A DNA stretch of 64,000 nt from Streptomyces sp. TRM68367 (GTDB taxonomy: Bacteria > Actinomycetota > Actinomycetes > Streptomycetales > Streptomycetaceae): the NCBI RefSeq assembly GCF_014495685.1, contig NZ_JACTVI010000007.1, positions 135,712 to 199,711 of the forward strand, in the 5' to 3' direction. The notes under the pieces were generated by a model. It did not search any database. It was not told the origin of the DNA and was given only the letters and a program-made list of their open reading frames with translations. Made by a program: the position numbers and the translations under genes. This document shows, piece by piece, positions 49,281 to 56,102 of this stretch (positions are counted from its first letter, which is position 1; every line of letters begins with the position of its first letter).

Positions 49281-49335
49281 TGGCAATGGTTTTCACATGA
49301 CTTCGGACAGACTGCGCTCTTGACATTCATTGCCA
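49281..49335 (+). promoter_or_regulatory. Two Zur-box-like sites upstream of znuA
   Basis: TGGCAATGGTTTTCA (49281-49295) and TGACATTCATTGCCA (49321-49335) each match the actinobacterial Zur-type palindrome TGAAAATGATTTTCA at about 11 of 15 positions when the better strand is read, and both hold the word TGGCAATG (the second inverted). They lie 46-100 bases before the znuA start. Assignment to Zur rather than a manganese regulator is inference. Confidence 0.5.
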
Positions 49336-49380
49336 TTTAGCGTGGTGCCGTTCACGTGCACTGTCCCTCGTGGAGGATCC

Positions 49381-50319
49381 ATGCTCTCGTCCCCGTCCCG
49401 GCGTCTGGCGCTGCTCTCCGGCGCCTCCCTGGTCCTGCTGACAGGCTGCGGCAGTTCCTCGGACTCCGGCAGCGGCGGGAGCGCCTCGGCAGGCCCGGCC
49501 GCCGCGTCCAAGGTCGCGGTGGTCGCCTCGACGAACGTCTACGGCGACATCGTGAAGCAGATAGGCGCGGGCAGAGTCGACGTCACCTCGATCATCAGCG
49601 ACCCCGACCAGGACCCGCACTCCTACGAGGCCAACACCCAGAACCAGCTCGCCCTGTCGAAGGCCAAGGTCGTCGTCGAGAACGGCGGCGGCTACGACGA
49701 CTTCGTCGACCGCATGCTGGAGAGCGGCAACAACACCTCCGCCGATGTGATCAACGCGGTCAAGGTGTCCGGCAAGACCGCACCCAAGGGCGGCGAGCTC
49801 AACGAGCACGTCTGGTACGACTTCCCCACCGTCGGGAAGATCGCCGACAGGATCGCCGCCGCGCTGGCCAAGGCCGACCCGGCCGACGCCGCCGCCTTCC
49901 ACAAGAACGCCGCCGCCTTCAGGACGAAGCTGCAGCCGCTGGAGGCCAAGGAGGCGCAGATCAAGAAGGACCACGGCGGCGAGGCCGTGGCCATCACCGA
50001 GCCCGTGCCGCTGTACATGATCGACGCGAGCGGACTGGTCAACAAGACGCCCCCGGCGTTCAGCGAGGCCATCGAGGAGGGCGACGACGTCTCCCCGCGG
50101 ATTCTCCAGCAGACCCTGGCGCTGTTCAGCGGCAAGCAGGTCAAGGCCCTGGTCTACAACGAGCAGACCTCCGGACCGCAGACCGAAAAGTCCGAGCAGG
50201 CGGCCAAGGCGGCCGGGATTCCGGTCGTTCCCGTGACCGAGACCCTGCCGCAGGGCAAGGACTACCTGGGCTGGATGACCGCCAACGTCGACGCGCTCGC
50301 GAGCGCGCTGGCGCAGTGA
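49381..50319 (+). CDS. znuA: Zinc/manganese ABC transporter substrate-binding lipoprotein
   Basis: 312 residues, ATG 49381 after TGGAGG. Lipoprotein signal with lipobox LLTGC (Cys about 22). Cluster A-I metal-binding protein: VVASTNVYGDIVKQIGAGRV, metal ligand His in DPDQDPHSYEA near 80, NEHVWYDFPTVGKIADRIAA near 140, then ITEPVPLYMIDASGL and EGDDVSPRILQQTLALFS. The His-rich loop typical of proteobacterial ZnuA is absent. The Glu in ITEPVP replaces the usual third His, a variation seen in some actinobacterial proteins, so the metal (Zn or Mn) is uncertain. Overlaps znuC by GTGA. Confidence 0.87.
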   Translation: MLSSPSRRLALLSGASLVLLTGCGSSSDSGSGGSASAGPAAASKVAVVASTNVYGDIVKQIGAGRVDVTSIISDPDQDPHSYEANTQNQLALSKAKVVVENGGGYDDFVDRMLESGNNTSADVINAVKVSGKTAPKGGELNEHVWYDFPTVGKIADRIAAALAKADPADAAAFHKNAAAFRTKLQPLEAKEAQIKKDHGGEAVAITEPVPLYMIDASGLVNKTPPAFSEAIEEGDDVSPRILQQTLALFSGKQVKALVYNEQTSGPQTEKSEQAAKAAGIPVVPVTETLPQGKDYLGWMTANVDALASALAQ

Positions 50320-51185
50320 CGGCGATATCCCGGCAGGGCGGCACCGGCACGGGCACCAAGGCGTCCGCGGTCATCAGCCTGCGCGGCGCCGCCCTGTCGT
50401 ACGGCGCACGCACGGTGTGGAGCGGCCTCGATCTGGATGTGCGGCCCGGGGAGTTCCTGGCCGTGCTCGGGCCGAACGGCGCGGGCAAGACCAGCTTCGT
50501 GCGGGCCCTGCTGGGCGGGCAGCCGCTGTCGGCCGGGACGCTGACCGTCCTCGGCGGGCCCGCCCGCGACGCCGGTCGCCGTATCGGCTACGTCCCGCAG
50601 CAGGCGGCCCTGTCCCCGCAGGCCATGCTGCGCGCCCGGGACCTGGTGCGGTTCGGGATCGACGGGCACCGCTTCGGGCCGCGCCCGCGCTCGGGCGCGG
50701 TCCGCCGCCGGGTCGACGAGATCCTCGACGCCGTCGGCGCATCGGCCTACGCCGATGTGCCGCTCGGCATGCTGTCCGGCGGCGAGCGGCAGCGGGTGCG
50801 GATCGGCCAGGCCCTGGCCACCGATCCGCGGATCCTGCTGTGCGACGAGCCGCTGCTCTCCCTCGACCTGCACCACCAGGGAGCCGTCACCGGCCTCATC
50901 GACGCCCGGCGCCGCTCCCATGACACGGCGGTCGTGTTCGTGACCCACGAGATCAACCCGGTGCTGGGCCTGGTGGACCGCGTGCTGTACCTGGCGCCCG
51001 GCGGCCACCGGGTCGGCCCCCCGGAGGAGGTCCTGACCTCCGAGTCGCTGTCCCGCCTGTACGGCACGCGGGTCGACGTCGTGCGCGTCCGCGGCCGGGT
51101 CGTGGTCGTCGGCGCCTCCGACGAACCGCCCGCGGCTCCCCACCATCCCGAGCAGGCACCCGAGATGGACGGAGTGCGCCCATGA
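50316..51185 (+). CDS. znuC: Metal ABC transporter ATP-binding protein
   Basis: 289 residues; GTG 50316 overlaps the znuA stop. ABC motifs: Walker A LGPNGAGKTSFVRALLG near 50, Q-loop YVPQQAALSP, signature LSGGERQRVRIGQALA, Walker B ILLCDEPLLSLDLHHQ, switch VFVTHEINPVLG. The N-terminal 20 residues (RQGGTGTGTKASAV) are an extension. Energises the importer with ZnuB; ATGA overlap with the next gene. Confidence 0.9.
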   Translation: MTAISRQGGTGTGTKASAVISLRGAALSYGARTVWSGLDLDVRPGEFLAVLGPNGAGKTSFVRALLGGQPLSAGTLTVLGGPARDAGRRIGYVPQQAALSPQAMLRARDLVRFGIDGHRFGPRPRSGAVRRRVDEILDAVGASAYADVPLGMLSGGERQRVRIGQALATDPRILLCDEPLLSLDLHHQGAVTGLIDARRRSHDTAVVFVTHEINPVLGLVDRVLYLAPGGHRVGPPEEVLTSESLSRLYGTRVDVVRVRGRVVVVGASDEPPAAPHHPEQAPEMDGVRP

Positions 51186-52063
51186 CGCTCGCCGACGGGA
51201 TCTGGCAGCAGATCTTCAACTTCGACCACTACGGCGAACTCCTGGCCCTGGTCCGCAACTCGCTCATCGCCGGTGCCGCCCTCGGCCTCGTCGGCGGCCT
51301 GGCGGGGGTCTTCGTCCTCATGCGCGACCTGCCGTTCGCGGTGCACGGCATCAGCGAGCTGTCCTTCGCGGGCGCATCGGCGGCGCTGCTGCTGGACGCC
51401 AACATCGTGGCGGGCTCGATCGCCGGCTCACTCCTCGCGGCCGGCACGATCGGGGTGCTGGGGTCGCGGGCCCGGGACCGCAACTCGGTGATCGGCATCA
51501 TCATGCCGTTCGGCCTGGGGCTCGGCGTGCTCTTCCTCGCCCTCTACAAGGGCCGGGCCGCCAACAAGTTCGGCCTGCTCACCGGGCAGATCGTCGCCGT
51601 CGACACCCCGCAGATGTCCTGGCTGCTGGGCACCTCGGCGCTGGTCCTGGTCGCGCTGGCGGTGATGTGGCGGCCGCTCACCTTCGCCAGCACCGATCCG
51701 GACGTGGCCGCGGCGCGCGGGGTGCCGGTGCGGGCGCTGTCCTTCGCCTTCATGGTCGTGCTCGGTCTCGCGGTCGCCCTGTCGGTGCAGGTGGTCGGCG
51801 CGCTGCTGGTGCTCACCCTCGTGGTCACCCCGGCCGCGGCCGCCGCCCGTGTCACGGCGTCGCCGGTGCTGCTGCCGGTGCTCAGTGTGCTGTTCGCGGT
51901 GGCCTCGATCGAGGGCGGCATCCTGCTCGCCCTGGGCAGCAGCATCCCGATCAGCCCCTACGTCACGACGATCTCGTTCGGCTTCTACGCCGTCTGCCGG
52001 CTGGCCGGCTCCTACCGCGTCCGGCGCTGGGGAGCGCGGCGCACGGCGGCGCGGGCGGTCTGA
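51182..52063 (+). CDS. znuB: Metal ABC transporter permease
   Basis: 293 residues, ATG 51182 in an ATGA overlap with znuC. About eight hydrophobic segments (SLIAGAALGLVGGLAGVFVL, IVAGSIAGSLLAAGTIGVLG, IVAVDTPQMSWLLGTSALVL, FAFMVVLGLAVALSVQVVGA, LLVLTLVVTPAAAAARVTAS) with ABC-3 family features (DLPFAVHGISELSFAGAS). Channel subunit of the metal importer. Confidence 0.9.
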   Translation: MTLADGIWQQIFNFDHYGELLALVRNSLIAGAALGLVGGLAGVFVLMRDLPFAVHGISELSFAGASAALLLDANIVAGSIAGSLLAAGTIGVLGSRARDRNSVIGIIMPFGLGLGVLFLALYKGRAANKFGLLTGQIVAVDTPQMSWLLGTSALVLVALAVMWRPLTFASTDPDVAAARGVPVRALSFAFMVVLGLAVALSVQVVGALLVLTLVVTPAAAAARVTASPVLLPVLSVLFAVASIEGGILLALGSSIPISPYVTTISFGFYAVCRLAGSYRVRRWGARRTAARAV

Positions 52064-52227
52064 CGGCGACGGGCCGGAGCCGGGGGACGCCTCAGTGGTG
52101 CCGGAGGTATGTCGTAAGGATGCCGCCCGGCCTTCCGGCGGTCCGTCAGGCCCGTACAATTTGGTTCCGAATGACCGGGTGGCGAGGACACGCCGCCCGG
52201 CTCTGCCGATCGACCGCAGGAGGGTCC

Positions 52228-52800
52228 GTGCCCGGCCACCGCTCCATCACCGAAGCCGAGAAGCTCGCCGCGGCCAAGCTGGGCGGCTTCCCGATCCGCC
52301 GGGACCAGATGGCGGCCGTGGCGAACATCTACCGGGCCGCCTCCGCGGTGCGCCAGCACCTGGAGAACTCCGTGCTGCGCGGCTCCGACCTGACCTGGAC
52401 GGCGTTCGTCGTGCTGTGGGTCGTATGGGTGTGGGGCGAGTCGGAGACCCGGCACGTGGCGGAGGAGGCGGGCATCTCCAAGGGCACGCTGACCGGCGTG
52501 GCCCGCACTCTGGAGTCCCGGGGGCTGCTGCGGCGCACCGACCACCCGACCGACGGACGGCTGGTGCTGCTGCGTCTCACCGACGAGGGCGAGGAGTTCA
52601 TGCGCCGGGTGTTCCCGGCGTTCAACGAGGAGGAGGCCTTCGTCACCGCCCGCCTGAGTGACGAGGAGTGCCGCAGCCTCGCGGAGGGGCTGCGCACTGT
52701 CGTCCTCCAGGTCGAGCAGCACGGCGAGGAGCGCCGCCAGGAACTCCTGAACGGCGAGGAGCCGGCACCCCGGCGCAGCGGGCGCCGGCCCAGGGCGTGA
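52228..52800 (+). CDS. MarR-family transcriptional regulator
   Basis: 190 residues, GTG 52228 after GCAGGAGGG. Winged helix: SDLTWTAFVVLWVVWVWGES, HVAEEAGISKGTLTGVARTL, ESRGLLRRTDHPTDGRLVLL; long N-terminal helix QMAAVANIYRAASAVRQHLE and a charged C-terminal tail (EEPAPRRSGRRPRA). It follows znuB by 164 bases in the place where the zinc repressor gene zur is often found. It has no Fur-type metal site, so it is not Zur; the ligand is unknown. Confidence 0.85.
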   Translation: MPGHRSITEAEKLAAAKLGGFPIRRDQMAAVANIYRAASAVRQHLENSVLRGSDLTWTAFVVLWVVWVWGESETRHVAEEAGISKGTLTGVARTLESRGLLRRTDHPTDGRLVLLRLTDEGEEFMRRVFPAFNEEEAFVTARLSDEECRSLAEGLRTVVLQVEQHGEERRQELLNGEEPAPRRSGRRPRA

Positions 52801-52897
52801 CCGGCGCTGGGACAGTAGGTGGTCCCGGTCGGGGAGGTCCACACGAAAGCCTCCCGAGCAGTTCGTCGCCGACTTCTTCACGACCTTCACCAACGCC

Positions 52898-53239
52898 GTG
52901 GTCCATGGCTCGGAAGACGCCTCTGACCTGATGTCCAGGTACTACACCCGTGACGTCGTTCAAGTCGCCGACGGCGTACCACTCGACTGGGACCGCCCCG
53001 TCGCTCACCTCCGCCCGGTGCGCAAGAACCTGCGCGAGTTCCGGTTCGAGGTGCACGAGGCGTTCACGGACGGAGGCCGAATCGCGACCCGCTTCACGAT
53101 TCACGCCCGGATGCGCAAGGGCGGACCGGTTTCCACCCGAGTCCACATGTTCGCGGAGTTCACCCCCGACGGCCTGTTGCGACGAGCTGAGCAGCTCACG
53201 CGAGCCGTCGCCCCCACCGAACCCGAGACGGGGGAGTGA
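52898..53239 (+). CDS. NTF2-like (SnoaL-type) small protein, 5' end uncertain
   Basis: From GTG 52898 the frame gives 113 residues. The NTF2 cone fold is readable: SDLMSRYYTRDVVQVADGVP, VRKNLREFRFEVHEAFTDGG, RIATRFTIHARMRKGGPVST. The same frame upstream reads PPEQFVADFFTTFTNAV, which belongs to the family N-terminus, but no start codon or ribosome site precedes it before a chaotic stretch. So the natural start was probably lost and the gene may be translated from an internal codon or not at all. The stop overlaps GTG 53236 of the next reading frame. Confidence 0.5.
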   Translation: MVHGSEDASDLMSRYYTRDVVQVADGVPLDWDRPVAHLRPVRKNLREFRFEVHEAFTDGGRIATRFTIHARMRKGGPVSTRVHMFAEFTPDGLLRRAEQLTRAVAPTEPETGE

Positions 53240-53244
53240 TCCGC

Positions 53245-53420
53245 ATGCGCGTCCGACTCGTCCAGGGCCTCGCCCTGCTGTCCACCGGTGTCCTCGCCGG
53301 CGCATTAGGCTACGGAGCGGCCAACCTCGTCCCCACCTTCAACGCCGTACCGCTCGCCATGAGGCTGTCCTTCCACACCCAGTTAATGCAGATGAACGGC
53401 ATCACCATGCAAGGCGCCAC
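53245..53420 (+). pseudogene. DUF1772 (anthrone oxygenase-like) membrane protein, 3' truncated
   Basis: ATG 53245 opens MRVRLVQGLALLSTGVLAGA, LGYGAANLVPTFNAVPLAMR and LSFHTQLMQMNGITMQGA, the N-terminal half of a DUF1772 integral membrane protein (family NxVPTFxxVPxxxRxxFHxxLM). After about residue 58 the similarity ends and the frame runs on for hundreds of codons antisense to the CBS gene. The last three membrane helices are missing. A 3' deletion remnant. Confidence 0.55.
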
Positions 53421-53541
53421 GGATACCGACGCCAATTGCATCGGATGCGAACAGGCGACACCCGACCTGGAGGTCACCCCCGGGAGAGTGATCGTGGGTG
53501 GGTGGGGACGGTCTCGTGCCGGGGCCTGCTCGACATCACAC

Positions 53542-54186
53542 CTAGCCCGCCCGGGCGGCGGCGAGGTGGGCGTCCACGGCGACGACACCGTCGACGCCCT
53601 GGCAGAGGCCCACGACCACCGGGACGAGACGTGGTTCCGGGACGTGTCCCCGAAGGGTGACGACCCCGTCCCGGACCTCGACCGCGACGGTGCCCTCCTC
53701 CAGGCCGAGGATGCGTCCCAGGACGTCCTGCTCGACCTCGCCGCGGATCTCGACGTCGGAGCGGATGAAGGCGTCGAGCAGGTCGCTGCGGGTGACGATG
53801 CCGGTGAGGAGCCCGTCGTCGCCGATGACCGGCAGCTGTTTGACGTGCCGCCTGCGGAGTTCCCGCGCGGCCCGGGGGATCGTCCAGTCGGCGCGGGCGG
53901 TGAAGGCGGGGCTGCTCATGAGCGCGCCGGCGGTTCGGGCACGGGCCTTGCCCCAGGAGCGTTCGTCGTTCCCGTCCTGACCCTGCGGATCGGGCATGCC
54001 GGTCTCGTGCCGCAGCACGTCGGACGCGGACACGACGCCGATGGGAGCGCCGTCGTCGTCGACGACCGGGGCCGCGACGATGTCGTTCGCGTCCAGCAGG
54101 GCGGCGACCTCCTGGAGCGGTGTGTTGGGGCGGAATGTGACGACATCCTCGGTCATCACGTCACCGACAGTGCGGCGGTACAGCAT
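53542..54186 (-). CDS. CBS-pair and BON domain protein
   Basis: 214 residues from ATG 54186 (GGAGGAGG upstream); longer open starts are not family-like. Two CBS domains (VGDVMTEDVVTFRPNTPLQE with ANDIVAAPVVDDDGAPIGVV, and GALMSSPAFTARADWTIPRA with VKQLPVIGDDGLLTGIVTRS) are followed by a BON-like domain (EEGTVAVEVRDGVVTLRGHV). Many Streptomyces have several such proteins; CBS pairs bind adenine nucleotides and BON binds membranes or phospholipids. Probably a stress- or energy-sensing accessory; partner unknown. Confidence 0.85.
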   Translation of the reverse strand: MLYRRTVGDVMTEDVVTFRPNTPLQEVAALLDANDIVAAPVVDDDGAPIGVVSASDVLRHETGMPDPQGQDGNDERSWGKARARTAGALMSSPAFTARADWTIPRAARELRRRHVKQLPVIGDDGLLTGIVTRSDLLDAFIRSDVEIRGEVEQDVLGRILGLEEGTVAVEVRDGVVTLRGHVPEPRLVPVVVGLCQGVDGVVAVDAHLAAARAG

Positions 54187-54359
54187 GGCATCGGCCTCCT
54201 CCGCTTTGCGACGGGGCAGCCGCGGTCGGCCCGACCGGGCGGACCACGCGCGGTGCGCCGACCTCCGCGCCCCTGCCGGCTCGCCCACGCCGTCTTCCCT
54301 ACCCATGACAGCACCGCGCCGCTCCGGCGACCAGTGACGTTCGGCCTGGCGGGGAGGCT

Positions 54360-54570
54360 GGCGGTCCCACGGCCAGGAGTGCGGCCGAGTGCGCGGTAGA
54401 TGCTGGCGACGCTGGGCGCCTGGCCCTTGCGCTTGTCGATGGGGATGATCAGGTCGCCCCCCTGACCGCTCACGTGACGTTCAGAGGGACGTGAGCCCGA
54501 CCGGCTGCCTGAGCTGGGACGGCTTGTCGAGGAGACCGCCAAGGAGATCGCGGCGCGGCGCTTGGGCGCG
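54360..54570. other. Short coding remnants between CBS and gabD genes
   Basis: The minus strand reads LIIPIDKRKGQAPSVASIYR and ALGRTPG at 54370-54452. The plus strand reads REPDRLPELGRLVEETAKEI and AARRLGA then TGA at 54490-54572. Both look like ends of former genes, neither of which I can name with confidence. No complete gene is present from 54187 to 54662; the rest is GC-rich and unresolved. Confidence 0.3.
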
Positions 54571-54582
54571 TGATTCGTTTGC

Positions 54583-54651
54583 GGGCGCGGGGAGACTGTG
54601 GCTGGGCGCGCCCACGCGGCGCGGCCGCGCAATGCCACAGCTCCCGCGCCC
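54583..54651. repeat. Long interrupted inverted repeat related to the dispersed 52-bp element
   Basis: GGGCGCGGGGAGACTGTGGC (54583-54602) pairs with GCCACAGCTCCCGCGCCC (54634-54651) with two gaps; the loop contains a second small palindrome GCGCGGCCGCGC (54619-54630). The words CTGTGGCTGG and CGCGCCCCTACAGG echo the copies at 30499 and 35622. It stands just after the gabD stop and could end that transcript. Confidence 0.6.
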
Positions 54652-54662
54652 CTACAGGTCGG

Positions 54663-56102
54663 TCACCTGACCGGGATTGCCAAGTACTGGTATTCCAGGA
54701 ACTCCTCGATGCCGACTCGGCCGCCCTCGCGGCCCAGGCCCGACTGTTTGATGCCGCCGAAGGGGGCTGCCGGGTTGGAGACCAGGCCCGTGTTGAGGCC
54801 GACCATGCCTACCTCCAGGCGTTCGCTGACACGGAGGGCGCGGTCCAGGCCCTCGGTGAAGAGGTAGCCGACGAGGCCCCAGGGGGTGTCGTTGGCGCGG
54901 TGCAGGACCTCGTCCTCGTCGTCGAAGGTGAGGATCGCCGCGACAGGGCCGAAGATCTCCGTGTCCATCAGGCGGCTGCCGGGGTCGACGTCGGTGAGGA
55001 CGGTCGGCGGGTAGAAGCAGCCCGGTCCCTCGGGCGTACGGCCACCGACGAGCACCCGGGCGCCGCGCCCGACGGCATCGGCGACCAGTTCCTCGACCTT
55101 GGCGCGTCCGGCCGAGTCGATCAGCGGGCCGACGTCCACGCCGTCCCGGGTCCCGGGGCCTACGACGAGTGCGCCCATGCGTTCGGCGAGGCGGCGTCCG
55201 AACTCCTCCGCCACCGACCGGTGGACGAAGAAGCGGTTGGCGGCCGTGCACGCCTCCCCCATGTTGCGCATCTTGGCGACCATCGCGCCGTCCACCGCCA
55301 CGTCCAGGTCGGCGTCCTCGAAGACGATGAACGGGGCGTTACCGCCCAGCTCCATCGAGGTGCGTACGACCGTGTCGGCGCACTGGGCCAGCAGCAGCCG
55401 CCCGACGGCCGTGGAGCCGGTGAAGGACAGCTTGCGGATCCGGCCGCCACGCAGGAGTGGCTCGCAGACCTCGCCCGCGCGGGAGGTGGTGACGACGTTC
55501 AGCACGCCGTCGGGCAGCCCGGCCTCTTTCAGGATCGCGGCGAGGGCCAGGCTGGAGAGGGGGGTCTGCGGGGCGGGCTTCAGGATCATCGTGCAGCCGA
55601 CGGCGATCGCCGGGCCGATCTTGCGGGTGCCCATGGCCAGCGGGAAGTTCCACGGGGTGATCAGCAGGCAGGGGCCGACCGGGCGGCGGGAGAGCAGCAT
55701 GCGGTTGCGGCCGTCCGGCAGCGTGCCGTATCCGCCGTCGATGCGTACGGCCTCCTCGGAGAACCAGCGGAAGAACTCGGCCGCGTACGTCACCTCTCCC
55801 CTGGCCTCGGCCAGTGGCTTGCCCATCTCGGACGTCATCAGGTGGGCCAGCTCGTCGGTGCGGGCCAGGATGATCTCGTGCGCGCGGCGCAGGATCTCGC
55901 TGCGCGCCCGAGGTGCCGTACGGGCCCACTCCTCCTGCGCCTGGACGGCCGCCTCCTCGGCGAGCCGGGCGTCCTTCGGGCCCGCGTCGGCGACCCGGCA
56001 CAGGATCTCGCCGGTCGCGGGGTCGTCGACGGGCATGGTGGCGCCGTCCGCGGCGTCCACCCAGGCACCGCCGATGAACAACTGCGTGGGTGTGTCGGTC
56101 AT
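54663..56102 (-). CDS. gabD: NAD(P)-dependent succinate-semialdehyde dehydrogenase type ALDH
   Basis: 479 residues; ATG 56102 overlaps the stop of the preceding FAD-FeS gene (ATGA). ALDH motifs: LITPWNFPLAMGTRKIGPAI, MELGGNAPFIVFEDADLDVA (Glu near 250), catalytic Cys in NMGEACTAANRFFVHRSV near 283, EIFGPVAAILTF. Arg and Ser residues around the NMGEACTAANR loop match the GabD subgroup rather than betaine aldehyde enzymes. With the upstream class III aminotransferase this fits GABA to succinate conversion. Last gene of the three-gene operon. Confidence 0.87.
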   Translation of the reverse strand: MTDTPTQLFIGGAWVDAADGATMPVDDPATGEILCRVADAGPKDARLAEEAAVQAQEEWARTAPRARSEILRRAHEIILARTDELAHLMTSEMGKPLAEARGEVTYAAEFFRWFSEEAVRIDGGYGTLPDGRNRMLLSRRPVGPCLLITPWNFPLAMGTRKIGPAIAVGCTMILKPAPQTPLSSLALAAILKEAGLPDGVLNVVTTSRAGEVCEPLLRGGRIRKLSFTGSTAVGRLLLAQCADTVVRTSMELGGNAPFIVFEDADLDVAVDGAMVAKMRNMGEACTAANRFFVHRSVAEEFGRRLAERMGALVVGPGTRDGVDVGPLIDSAGRAKVEELVADAVGRGARVLVGGRTPEGPGCFYPPTVLTDVDPGSRLMDTEIFGPVAAILTFDDEDEVLHRANDTPWGLVGYLFTEGLDRALRVSERLEVGMVGLNTGLVSNPAAPFGGIKQSGLGREGGRVGIEEFLEYQYLAIPVR

